The notes beneath the pieces were generated by a model. The model had not been told where the DNA came from and searched no databases. It saw only the letters and a program-made list of their open reading frames with translations. A DNA stretch of 35,396 nt from an uncultured Craurococcus sp. (lineage in GTDB: Bacteria; Pseudomonadota; Alphaproteobacteria; Acetobacterales; Acetobacteraceae), in NCBI GenBank assembly GCA_902805545.1, contig CADCTD010000172.1, positions 1 to 35,396 of the forward strand. Reading direction: 5' to 3'. Positions 7,734 to 15,287 of the stretch are shown piece by piece; the first letter of the stretch is position 1; each line of letters begins with the position of its first letter. The translations under genes and the position numbers were made by a program.

Positions 7734-8204
7734 ATGCCCACTCTCTCGACGCGCCTCGCCCTCGGCTTCGCGGCCGGCATCCTGTCGCACCTGGTGTTCC
7801 AAGGCGGCTTCGGCACCGCGCTCCATGCGGCGCATATCCTGCCCTCGCTGCCCTTCAGCCTCGCACCCGTCCCGCCGCTCGGCGTGCCGCGAACCGTGTC
7901 GATGGCCTTCTGGGCCGGCCTTTGGGCCCTGCTCTATGTGGCGCTGGAGCCGAGGCTCACGGCGCGCCTCGGCCGCTGGCTGGGCGGCATCGCCTTCGGC
8001 ATCCTGCCGCTCCTCGGCCATTGGTTCGTCGCCCTGCCGCTGAAGGGCGCCGGCGTCGGCGGCGGCTTCCACGCCGGGATGGTGCCGATCGAGATCGGCT
8101 TCCACCTGGTCTTCGGTCTCGGCGTCGCGGTCCTGTTCCGCGCCGGCCTGCTGCTCGCCGAGCGGCGGCACAAGGGCGTCTCGCCGCAGCCGCAGCACGG
8201 CTGA
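7734..8204 (+). CDS. Small integral membrane protein of unknown function
   Basis: A 156-aa hydrophobic protein with about four membrane helices (roughly residues 5-25, 50-75, 85-108 and 120-142). Histidines sit at or near the membrane segments (SHLVFQGGFG, LHAAHI, GHWFVALP, GFHLVFGLG). The ATG at 7734 follows an excellent AAGGAGG site (7719-7725), which defines the start. I do not recognise a named family or catalytic motif. It is followed after 61 nt by the TVP38-like gene, in the same direction, and is likely the first gene of the redox block. The histidine-rich helices could bind haem or metal; this is speculation. Confidence 0.75.
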   Translation: MPTLSTRLALGFAAGILSHLVFQGGFGTALHAAHILPSLPFSLAPVPPLGVPRTVSMAFWAGLWALLYVALEPRLTARLGRWLGGIAFGILPLLGHWFVALPLKGAGVGGGFHAGMVPIEIGFHLVFGLGVAVLFRAGLLLAERRHKGVSPQPQHG

Positions 8205-8265
8205 CCGCCACCTCGCGCGGCGGCGGCAGGCGACTGCCCCGCCGCGCCCGAGAAGGAACCCCGCC

Positions 8266-9027
8266 ATGACAACCCTCATCACGCAACCGCCCGCGCCGGC
8301 GGCAAGGCCCCTGGGGCTGCGGCTGCTGGCCACGGCAGCCGCGGTCATCGCGGTCGCCGCCGCCCTCAAGCTCACCGGCGCGCTCGACCTGCTCAGCTTC
8401 GCCGCCCTCGCCCGCCACCGTGAATGGCTGGTCGCGGAAGTCGCCGCCCTCGGTGCCGCCGCGCCGGTCCTGTTCATCCTGGTCTACGCCGCCTGCACGG
8501 CGTTCTCCCTGCCGACCGGCCTGCTGCTGTCGACGCTCGGCGGCTTCCTCTTCGGCACCTGGTGGGGCGGGCTCAGCATCCTGGTCGGGGCGACGCTCGG
8601 CGCGACGGTCGTCTTCCTCGCCGCGCGCACCGTGCTCGGCAACGCGCTGCGCGCCCGCGCCGGTCCCGCCCTGCAGCGGCTGGAGGCAGGGTTCCGCGAG
8701 GATGCGCTTAGCTACATGCTCGTGCTCCGGCTGGTGCCGCTCTTCCCGTTCTGGCTGGTCAACCTGGCGCCGGCCTTCCTCGGCGTGCGCCTCTCCACCT
8801 TCGTCACCGGCACCTTCCTCGGCATCATCCCGGGCGCCTTCGTCTATGCCAGCATCGGCACCGGCCTCGGCGCCATCCTGGAGAGCGGCGGCACGCCGGA
8901 TGGCGCGGCCATCCTGCAGCCGCGCGTCATCATCCCCATCGCCGGCCTTGCCGTCCTGGCGCTGGTCCCGGTCATCGCCAAGCGGCTCCGCCGCCGGCCG
9001 CCGCAAGGCAGGAGCGAGGTGTCATGA
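8266..9027 (+). CDS. TVP38/TMEM64 (DedA-like, SNARE-associated) membrane protein
   Basis: A 253-aa inner-membrane protein of the VTT/DedA superfamily. Family landmarks are LSTLGGFLFGTWWGG, followed by a glycine-rich helix. Then comes FREDALSYMLVLRLVPLFPF with the conserved arginine and proline of the re-entrant region, and FLGIIPGAFVYASIGTGLG. DedA-superfamily proteins have been implicated in lipid scrambling or flippase activity and in membrane-potential and drug tolerance; the substrate of this subgroup is unknown. An AGAAGGAA site precedes the ATG at 8266. Its stop overlaps the start of the next gene as ATGA, so it is translationally coupled to the flavoprotein. That pairing with a MerA/Lpd-like oxidoreductase is known in other bacteria. 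Confidence 0.88.
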   Translation: MTTLITQPPAPAARPLGLRLLATAAAVIAVAAALKLTGALDLLSFAALARHREWLVAEVAALGAAAPVLFILVYAACTAFSLPTGLLLSTLGGFLFGTWWGGLSILVGATLGATVVFLAARTVLGNALRARAGPALQRLEAGFREDALSYMLVLRLVPLFPFWLVNLAPAFLGVRLSTFVTGTFLGIIPGAFVYASIGTGLGAILESGGTPDGAAILQPRVIIPIAGLAVLALVPVIAKRLRRRPPQGRSEVS

Positions 9028-10454
9028 GCAACATGTTCCTGGATGTCGACATCTGCGTCATCGGCGCCGGCTCGGCCGGGCTCTCGGTGGCGGCGGGCGC
9101 CGCGCAGCTCGGCGCCTCGACCGTGCTGGTCGAGCGGGGAAGGATGGGCGGGGACTGCCTGAACACGGGCTGCGTTCCGTCCAAGGCGCTGCTCGCCGCG
9201 GGCAAGGCCGCCCGCCGCTGGCATGGCGCGCCGGCCTTCGGCGTGACCTCGGGGCCGCCCGGCATCGACTTCGCCGCGGTGAACCGGCATGTCCACGAGG
9301 TCATCGCCGCGATCGCGCCGAACGATTCCGTCGAGCGCTTCGAGGGCCTCGGCGTCCGCGTGGTGAAGGGCAGCGCGCGCTTCACCGGGCCGCGCGAGAT
9401 CACGGCCGGCGGCCTGCGCATCCGCGCGCGGCGCTTCGTCGTCGCAACCGGCTCGACCGCCGCGGTGCCGCCCATCCCGGGCCTCGACGGCGTGCCCTAT
9501 TTCACCAACGAGACGGTGTTCGAGAATACGGAGCTGCCGCGCCACCTGCTCATCATCGGCGGCGGGCCGATCGGCATCGAGATGGCGCATGCCCACCGGG
9601 CGCTCGGCGCCGAGGTGACCGTGCTGCAATCCGGCCGCATCCTGCCGAAGGACGACCCGGAGCTCGTCGGGCTGCTGCGGCAGCGCCTGGAGGCGGAGGG
9701 CATCGTCCTCCGCGAAGGGGCGCGCATCCTCCGCATCGAGCAGGATGAGGGCGGCATCGCCGCGGTGCTCGGCACGGACCGGGGCGAGGAGCGCATCCAG
9801 GGCTCCCACCTGCTGGTCGCTGCCGGGCGGCGGCCGAACCTCGCCGGGCTTGACCTCGAGAAGGCCGGCATCGCCCACGGCCCGCGCGGCATCACGGTGG
9901 ATGCGCGGCTGCGCAGCTCCAACCGGCGGGTCTTCGCCATCGGCGACGTCGCCGGCGGGCCGCAATTCACCCACGTCGCCGGTTACCACGCCGGCATCGT
10001 GATCCGGAATGCGCTGTTCCGCCTGCCGGCCAAGGTCGACTACCGCGCGCTGCCCTGGGTCACCTACACCGACCCGGAGCTTGCCCAGGTCGGGCTGACC
10101 GAGGCCGAGGCCCGCGCATCGCATGGCGAGGATGTCGTCGTCCTGCGCTCGCCCTTCCACGAGAACGACCGCGCGCAGGCGGAGCGCGAGACCTTCGGTC
10201 TGCTGAAGGCGGTGACGACGAGGTCCGGCCGGATCCTCGGCGCCTCCATCCTCGGCGCGCAGGCGGGCGAGCTGATCCAGGTCTGGACCCTGGCGATCGG
10301 CCAGGGGCTGAACATCAAGGCCCTGGCCGGCATGATCGCGCCCTATCCGACGCTCGGCGAGGTCAGCAAGCGCGCCGCGGGCAGCTTCTTCACCCCGAAG
10401 CTGTTCGGCGCAGGCACCAGGCGGCTGGTGCGCCTGCTTGCGCGCCTCGGCTGA
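9024..10454 (+). CDS. MerA/Lpd-like FAD-dependent pyridine nucleotide-disulfide oxidoreductase
   Basis: A 476-aa class I flavoprotein disulfide reductase. It has the FAD-binding motif GAGSAGLS near residue 14 and a redox-active disulfide in GGDCLNTGCVPSK (Cys45 and Cys50). The NAD(P) motif is GGGPIGIEMAH, the second FAD motif is FAIGDVAGG, and the C-terminal dimerisation domain begins near residue 345. The catalytic His-Glu region of lipoamide dehydrogenases (HPTxxE) reads YPTLGE here. The proton-relay His is therefore Tyr, as in mercuric reductases, yet the protein lacks both the MerA N-terminal metal-binding domain and the C-terminal Cys pair. The true substrate is unknown. The start codon overlaps the TVP38-like stop (ATGA). 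Glutathione or mycothione reductase activity is an alternative I consider less likely. Confidence 0.88.
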   Translation: MSNMFLDVDICVIGAGSAGLSVAAGAAQLGASTVLVERGRMGGDCLNTGCVPSKALLAAGKAARRWHGAPAFGVTSGPPGIDFAAVNRHVHEVIAAIAPNDSVERFEGLGVRVVKGSARFTGPREITAGGLRIRARRFVVATGSTAAVPPIPGLDGVPYFTNETVFENTELPRHLLIIGGGPIGIEMAHAHRALGAEVTVLQSGRILPKDDPELVGLLRQRLEAEGIVLREGARILRIEQDEGGIAAVLGTDRGEERIQGSHLLVAAGRRPNLAGLDLEKAGIAHGPRGITVDARLRSSNRRVFAIGDVAGGPQFTHVAGYHAGIVIRNALFRLPAKVDYRALPWVTYTDPELAQVGLTEAEARASHGEDVVVLRSPFHENDRAQAERETFGLLKAVTTRSGRILGASILGAQAGELIQVWTLAIGQGLNIKALAGMIAPYPTLGEVSKRAAGSFFTPKLFGAGTRRLVRLLARLG

Positions 10455-10589
10455 CGCAACGGGCGGCGGTGCGGCTTTCCATCCCCCGGAAGGCTGCTCT
10501 CCGGTCCCGACCGCTTCTGCGCCGCCGCGCGGCGCCTCACCTTCCGCACACCGGGCCGCAGCAGGCCCGGCCCACAGGAGATCCCCACC

Positions 10590-11006
10590 ATGAGCAGCAC
10601 CGAACGCCTTCTCTACACCGCGCGCACCCGCACCACCGGCGGGCGCGACGGCACCTCCCGCAGCGACGATGGCCGGCTGGAGGTCAGGCTCTCCACCCCT
10701 GGCACCCGCGGCGCCGGCACCAACCCGGAGCAGCTCTTCGCAGCCGCCTGGTCGGCCTGCTTCGAGGGCGCCATCGCCGTCGCCGCGCGCAAGCTGCAGG
10801 TCGCAATCCCCGCCGAGCCGATCATCGACACCGAGGTCGACCTCAACCTCGCCGATGGCGAGTACTTCCTCCGCGCCCGGCTGAATGTCAGCATGCCCGA
10901 CCTGCCGCAGGAGACGGCCCGCGCCGTGCTCGATGCCGCGCACCGGATCTGCCCCTACTCCAAGGCGACGCGCGGCAACATCGACGTGGCCGTCAACCTC
11001 GTCTGA
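10590..11006 (+). CDS. ohr: Ohr/OsmC-family organic hydroperoxide peroxidase
   Basis: A 138-aa cytoplasmic thiol peroxidase that would reduce organic hydroperoxides, normally using lipoylated proteins as reductant. The peroxidatic cysteine is Cys57 (WSACFEGA) and the resolving cysteine is Cys121 (CPYSKATRGN). Both motifs, and the Arg expected near residue 22-24, fit the Ohr branch rather than classic OsmC. An AGGAG site (10576-10580) lies nine bases before the ATG. It follows the flavoprotein gene by 135 nt and precedes the exported thioredoxin by 58 nt. A dihydrolipoamide-type reductase next door would be a logical partner, though that link is inference. No OhrR-type MarR gene is adjacent. 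Confidence 0.9.
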   Translation: MSSTERLLYTARTRTTGGRDGTSRSDDGRLEVRLSTPGTRGAGTNPEQLFAAAWSACFEGAIAVAARKLQVAIPAEPIIDTEVDLNLADGEYFLRARLNVSMPDLPQETARAVLDAAHRICPYSKATRGNIDVAVNLV

Positions 11007-11064
11007 ACCGGCCCTGTCCCGGCGCGGCCGCAGGGCCGCGCCGGCACGGCCCCTGGAGCCCCCC

Positions 11065-12033
11065 ATGACCGACATCGCCCCCAACTCCCGCCGCAGCCTG
11101 CTGCTCGGCCTCCTCGCCGGCACCGGGCTCGCGGCCTCCGCCCGCGGTGCCGCGCCCGCCCCCGAATTCCTCGGCCTCGACGGCTGGCTGAACACCACCG
11201 AGCCGCTGACCCTCGCCGGCCTGCGCGGCAAGGTCGTGCTGGTCGATTTCTGGACCTATTCCTGCATCAACTGCCGCCGGACCGTGCCCTACCTGAACCG
11301 TTGGCAGGCCGAGTACGGCGGTGCCGGCCTGCAGGTCGTCGGCATCCACACGCCGGAATTCGGCTTCGAGCGTGCCCGCCCCAATGTGGCGGCGGCCATC
11401 CGCGAGTTCGGCATCCGCTACCCGGTCGGCCAGGACAACGCCTTCCGCACCTGGCGCGCCTGGAACAACCGCGCCTGGCCGGCCTTCTACCTGCTCGATC
11501 GCGACGGCCGCATCGTCCTGCTGCGCGAGGGCGAAGGCCATGCCACGGAGCTGGAAGCCGCCATCCGCGGGCTGCTCGGCCTGCCCGGCGCGCCCGCCCA
11601 TCGCGGCGACGACCCGGACCTCTCCGGCATCCGCTCGCCCGAGATCTACTTCGGCGGCAAGCACCCGACCCCGCAGGACCGCGCGCAATCCCCGCGGCGC
11701 GGCGAGGGGGCCTATGCCTTCGCCTCGTCCGGCCCGCGCCTCGACCAGTACCAGCTCGACGGCCGCTGGGCGCGCGAGGAGGAGGCGCTGGTGCTGCGCT
11801 CGGCAACGGGCGGGCTGCGCCTGCGCTTCTCGGCGGCCAAGCTGCACCTCGTCGCCAGCGCGCCGGCGCCGCAGTCGCTCACCCTGCGCGTCGACGGCGG
11901 CGAGCCGCGCCGCCTGGTGATCGACCGGCCGACGCTCTACACGCTGCTCGACGGCGAGGCCTATGGCGAGCACCTGCTGGAGTTCACCGCCGAGGCGCCC
12001 GGCCTCGCGCTCTACAGCGCGACCTTCGGGTAG
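11065..12033 (+). CDS. Exported DipZ-like thioredoxin with C-terminal beta domain
   Basis: A 322-aa protein with a twin-arginine-like signal (SRRSLLLGLLAGTG, then cleavage near ARGAA). It is followed by a TlpA/DipZ-type thioredoxin fold with active site WTYSCINCRR (Cys67, Cys70). The signature VVGIHTPEFGFE and a conserved WPAFYLLDRDGRI strand complete the domain. From about residue 185 (SPEIYFGGKH) a beta-rich domain follows. It resembles the carbohydrate-module-like C-terminal region of the mycobacterial DipZ periplasmic part. The CcdA-like membrane domain of full DipZ is absent, so this is the soluble half alone. It should act in the periplasm on cysteine disulfides or peroxides. The electron donor is not encoded nearby. 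It ends seven bases from the convergent LysR gene. Confidence 0.85.
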   Translation: MTDIAPNSRRSLLLGLLAGTGLAASARGAAPAPEFLGLDGWLNTTEPLTLAGLRGKVVLVDFWTYSCINCRRTVPYLNRWQAEYGGAGLQVVGIHTPEFGFERARPNVAAAIREFGIRYPVGQDNAFRTWRAWNNRAWPAFYLLDRDGRIVLLREGEGHATELEAAIRGLLGLPGAPAHRGDDPDLSGIRSPEIYFGGKHPTPQDRAQSPRRGEGAYAFASSGPRLDQYQLDGRWAREEEALVLRSATGGLRLRFSAAKLHLVASAPAPQSLTLRVDGGEPRRLVIDRPTLYTLLDGEAYGEHLLEFTAEAPGLALYSATFG

Positions 12034-12040
12034 CCGGGCG

Positions 12041-12934
12041 CTACAGCGCGTCGGCCTCCAGCGCCGCCTTCAGCCGGGGCGCGGCGAAGTCGAGGAAGGC
12101 CCTCACCTTCAGCGGCAGCGGGCCGCCGCCGACATAGACGATGTGCACCGGCAGCGGCGGCGGCTCGAACTGCCGCAGCAGCGGCACGAGCTGGCCTGCC
12201 CGGATCGCCGGCGCGAGGTGGAAGGAGAACAGGCCGACGATCCCGGCGCCCGCGATCGCGGCATCCACCAGTGGCTCCGCCGTGTCGATGGAGAGGCGCG
12301 GCCGCGCCGGCGCTGGCTCCCCCGCCGTGTCCCAGGAGGTGATGCGCCGGAAGCCGGCGAAGTCGAGGCACTCGTGCCGCGCCAGCTCCGCCGGTTCCTG
12401 CGGGGTGCCGCGCCGGCCGAGATAGTCCGGGCTCGCCGCCAGCACCTTGCGCACCTCGCCGATGCGCCGTGCGATGAGCGCGCTGTCCGCCAGCGGACCG
12501 AGGCGGATGGCGACATCGACATGCTCCTGCAGCATGTTGAGCGGGCGGTCGCCGAAGCGCAGGTTCAGCACGATATCCGGGTAGGCGCCGAGGAAATCGG
12601 TGCCGATCGGCGCCAGGTAGCGGCGTCCGACCACCGTGCTGGCCGCCACCGTCAGCTCGCCCCGCGGCGCGCGATACTCGCCGGAGGCGGCGCGCTTCGC
12701 CTCCTCGACGCGTTCCAGGATGTCGCGGCAGGCGGCGGCATAGGCCGCGCCGGCATCGGTCGGGGTGACGTTGCGCGTCGTCCGGGTCAGCAGCCGCGTG
12801 CCGAGATGCGCCTCGAGCTCCGAGATGTGGCGGCTGACGGTTGCGACCGGCGTCCGCAGCTCGCGCGACGCGGCGGAGAGGCTGCCGGCGCGGATGACGG
12901 CCAGCAGGGTCGCCATGGCTTCGATGCGGTCCAT
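12041..12934 (-). CDS. LysR-family transcriptional regulator
   Basis: A 297-aa regulator with an N-terminal winged helix-turn-helix (about residues 5-65; SLSAASRELRTPVATVSRHI, then LGTRLLTRTTRNVTPTDAG). A LysR substrate-binding domain follows, from about residue 90 (GELTVAASTVVGRRYLAP). It belongs to the large subgroup that often controls an adjacent, divergently transcribed oxidoreductase, and here the divergent neighbour is a short-chain dehydrogenase across a 106-nt gap. The effector is unknown. The ATG at 12934 gives standard length and places the HTH correctly. Autoregulation from the shared intergenic region is likely by family analogy. Confidence 0.9.
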   Translation of the reverse strand: MDRIEAMATLLAVIRAGSLSAASRELRTPVATVSRHISELEAHLGTRLLTRTTRNVTPTDAGAAYAAACRDILERVEEAKRAASGEYRAPRGELTVAASTVVGRRYLAPIGTDFLGAYPDIVLNLRFGDRPLNMLQEHVDVAIRLGPLADSALIARRIGEVRKVLAASPDYLGRRGTPQEPAELARHECLDFAGFRRITSWDTAGEPAPARPRLSIDTAEPLVDAAIAGAGIVGLFSFHLAPAIRAGQLVPLLRQFEPPPLPVHIVYVGGGPLPLKVRAFLDFAAPRLKAALEADAL

Positions 12935-12950
12935 GCGGTCGCTTTCCAGA

Positions 12951-12958
12951 TTCCGGAA
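12951..12958. promoter_or_regulatory. TTCCGGAA palindrome in the LysR-SDR intergenic region
   Basis: A perfect 8-bp palindrome lies between the divergent LysR and SDR genes. It overlaps a T-N11-A pattern (TCCAGATTCCGGA) of the type bound by LysR proteins. It is close to the LysR start codon, as an autoregulatory site could be. Such short patterns arise often by chance. Confidence 0.3.
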
Positions 12959-13040
12959 GGGTGTCGGCCGATCCTAGCAGCTTCTGCGCCGTGCCGGGAT
13001 GCACGAGCTTCGGGCCACCCCAAGCAAGGAGTGGACCCAG

Positions 13041-13844
13041 GTGAGCAAGTCCCAGATCCCCGGCACGGCCCTCGTCACCGGTGCCTCGGGCGGCATCGGT
13101 GCTCTCTATGCCGACCGCCTCGCCCGTCGAGGCCACGACCTGGTCCTCGTCGCGCGCGACCGCGCCCGGCTGGACCGCCTGGCACGTCGCCTCGTCGCCG
13201 AGACCGGGCGCCAGGTGCGGGTGCTGGCCGCCGACCTCGCCGATCCGGCCGGCACCGCCGCGGTGGAGCAGGTGCTGCAGGACGACGCATCGCTGACCAT
13301 GCTGGTCAACAATGCCGGCGTCGGCGCCACCGCGCCGCTGCTCGCCTCCGATGTCGGCGCGATGAGCCGGATGATCGCGCTCAACGTCGATGCGCCGATG
13401 CGGCTGACCTACGCGGCGGTGCCGCGCTTCGTCGCCCGTAGCCATGGAACGGTCGTCAACATCGCCTCCGTGGTCGCGGTCGCGCCCGAGCTGCTGAACG
13501 GCGTCTATGGCGGCACCAAGGCCTTCGTCCTCGCCTTCAGCCAGTCGCTGCGCCACGAGCTGGCCGGGACCGGCGTCGGCGTGCAGGTGGTGCTGCCCGG
13601 CGCCACCGCGACCGAGTTCTGGAGCGTCGCCGGCACCCCGCTCGAGCACTTGCCGCGCGAGATGGTGATGCGCGCGGAGGACCTTGTTGACGCCGCCCTC
13701 GCCGGGCTGGACGCGGGCGAGTTCGCGACGGTGCCTTCGCTGCCTGACCCGGCGGATTGGGCCGCCTTCGAGGCTGCGCGGCTCGCGCTGCGGCCGGGCC
13801 TGTCCCGGACGGTGCCGGCCAGCCGCTACGGCCTCGCCGCCTGA
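13041..13844 (+). CDS. Short-chain dehydrogenase/reductase (SDR)
   Basis: A 267-aa classical SDR. The NAD(P) motif TGASGGIG is at residues 13-20, with NNAGVG in the middle. The catalytic Ser lies in NIASVVAVAP and the Tyr-Lys pair in VYGGTKAF. An arginine-rich segment after the second strand (VARDRARL) suggests NADP(H) preference, by family rule. I chose the GTG at 13041 because AAGGAG lies at 13026-13031 with nine-base spacing. Upstream in-frame codons lack such a site. The substrate is not evident; the subgroup resembles the YdfG/DltE-like reductases. Divergent pairing with LysR suggests inducible expression. Confidence 0.88.
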   Translation: MSKSQIPGTALVTGASGGIGALYADRLARRGHDLVLVARDRARLDRLARRLVAETGRQVRVLAADLADPAGTAAVEQVLQDDASLTMLVNNAGVGATAPLLASDVGAMSRMIALNVDAPMRLTYAAVPRFVARSHGTVVNIASVVAVAPELLNGVYGGTKAFVLAFSQSLRHELAGTGVGVQVVLPGATATEFWSVAGTPLEHLPREMVMRAEDLVDAALAGLDAGEFATVPSLPDPADWAAFEAARLALRPGLSRTVPASRYGLAA

Positions 13845-14043
13845 CCGCCCACCGCACGCTGCATCGTGCGATCAACCAGGCGGAGGCCGGGCCGGCCCTC
13901 CGCGGATCCCGGCGGATGCTGCGGCGCGCGTCTTCGGCATCCGGCCTGTCGCATCCGACCGATCGGACGGCCGCCTGCCCGATGGCGCGCGCGCCTCGAG
14001 GAGGACGACCGGAACAACGAGAGGCCGGGAGGGGCTGACGCGC

Positions 14044-14202
14044 CTATCGGCGGCGCCCGGCCAGCCAGGCCGCCAGCAGCGGCAACAGCAGGGCTGCGGC
14101 GCCCAGCCCGTCCCACGCTCCATCCTCGACCAGCGCCACCAGCAGCCCCGCCGCGGAGAGCAGGGCAAGGGCCGCCGGGATCCGCCAGACCGGCCCGATC
14201 AT
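14044..14202 (-). CDS. 52-aa membrane protein following a PepSY gene
   Basis: A very small protein with two predicted membrane helices (about residues 6-20 and 28-47) and a basic tail (AGRRR). The central motif EDGAWDGLG, with its invariant-looking acidic-Gly-x-Trp-Asp pattern, resembles tiny proteins that follow PepSY membrane genes in iron-uptake loci of other proteobacteria. Its ATG at 14202 overlaps the PepSY stop (ATGA), so the longer frame starting at 14226 inside the PepSY gene is not needed. A role as an accessory subunit of the PepSY protein is inferred from position only. Confidence 0.7.
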   Translation of the reverse strand: MIGPVWRIPAALALLSAAGLLVALVEDGAWDGLGAAALLLPLLAAWLAGRRR

Positions 14203-15287
14203 GCCGCCCCGCGCCGCCGGCGCCACCAGAGCCAGAGCCCGCTCAGCAGGATGACGATGGTGGCGATGTCGAGCACCGCCCAGGCGATCTTCAGCGTCAT
14301 CCCGCCATAGTCGCCGAAATGCAGCGGCTGCGAGACCAGCAGCGCCGTCACGTACCAGGGCAGGCTGCGCATCTCGGTGAGCCGTGCGGTCTCGGCATCG
14401 ACCAGCGCCGGGGTGAGCAGCCGGTGCGTCAGCGGCGTGTCGCCGCGGAGGAAGACGGCGTAGTGGTGGCCGCTCGAGAACATGGTCTGCGGCCAGGCGA
14501 CGAAGAAGGGCTCCCGCCCGGGCGCCACCGCCCGCGCCGCCGCGACCGCCGCCTCCACCGACCCCGGCGCCGTGACCGGCGGCTGCCCGCGCCAGGGCGC
14601 CACCATCTCGGCCAGCTGGTCAGCCCGCCAGGCGGCCAGCACCTGCTCGGCCAGGGTGTTGACGACGCCGGTCGCGCCCACCACCAGCACCCAGCTCAGC
14701 GTCACGACGCCGAGGATGTTGTGCAGGTCGAGCCAGCGCAGCCGCGCGCTCCTGCCGCTGCGCACCGTCCCGAACCGTCCATGCCGCGCGAAGGGCCCGT
14801 AGAGCACCGCGCCCGAGACGGTGGCGACGACGAAGAGGAGCCCCATCGCGCCGAGGAAGAGCTTGCCGGGAATGCCGGCGAAGAGGTCCGTATGCAGCCG
14901 GAGCATCCAGTAGAGGAAGCCCTCGCGGTCGCGCGGCTCCTCCAGCACCGTGGCGGTGCGCGCATCGACCAGCACGGTGCGGAGCGCATCCGGCGGCGCG
15001 GTTGGGCCCGGCGCCATGCTGAGGCGGAGGATGGCGGGGTCGTCCTCCCAGATCAGGTACTGCACCACCTCGCCGGGACGCTGCGCGCGGGCCGCGGCGA
15101 CGACGCGGTCGAGATCGGCCGGCGGCGTCCCGGGCGGCATGGCGGGCGCCTCCACCTCCGACCCGGTCAGGTGGCCGATCTCGTGGTGGAAGATCAGCGG
15201 CAGGCCGGTGATGCAAAGCAGCAGCAGGAAGAGCGTGCAGACGAGGCTCGACCACGTGTGCAGGCGGGACCAGCCGCGCAGGCTCAC
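14199..15287 (-). CDS. PepSY-domain transmembrane protein (probable ferric-siderophore reductase)
   Basis: A 362-aa inner-membrane protein of the PepSY_TM family. It has an N-terminal helix with histidines (RLHTWSSLVCTLF, then FHHEIGH). A large periplasmic PepSY-containing loop follows, then paired helices including LRWLDLHNILGVVTLSW, and a final HFGDYGGMTLKIAW segment with the last helix. Family members next to TonB receptors are thought to reduce or release siderophore iron, with the membrane histidines as likely haem ligands. The GTG start overlaps the receptor stop (GTGA), and the stop overlaps the next small gene (ATGA). The three genes therefore form a coupled operon. Function is inferred from context. 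Confidence 0.85.
   Translation of the reverse strand: MSLRGWSRLHTWSSLVCTLFLLLLCITGLPLIFHHEIGHLTGSEVEAPAMPPGTPPADLDRVVAAARAQRPGEVVQYLIWEDDPAILRLSMAPGPTAPPDALRTVLVDARTATVLEEPRDREGFLYWMLRLHTDLFAGIPGKLFLGAMGLLFVVATVSGAVLYGPFARHGRFGTVRSGRSARLRWLDLHNILGVVTLSWVLVVGATGVVNTLAEQVLAAWRADQLAEMVAPWRGQPPVTAPGSVEAAVAAARAVAPGREPFFVAWPQTMFSSGHHYAVFLRGDTPLTHRLLTPALVDAETARLTEMRSLPWYVTALLVSQPLHFGDYGGMTLKIAWAVLDIATIVILLSGLWLWWRRRRGAA

Noticed and set aside
9024-10454. Calling the flavoprotein a mercuric reductase (merA)
   Set aside because: It lacks the HMA domain and C-terminal Cys pair, and no merR/merT/merP genes are nearby.
8844-11231. A 795-codon minus-strand frame opposite the flavoprotein and ohr genes
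   Set aside because: Composition is that of antisense GC-rich DNA. The plus strand has catalytic motifs in every gene.
13845-14043. Possible terminator between the convergent SDR and small membrane gene
   Set aside because: Several GC palindromes occur (for example GGCCGG/CCGGCC near 13885-13897), but none has a proper loop and T-tract.
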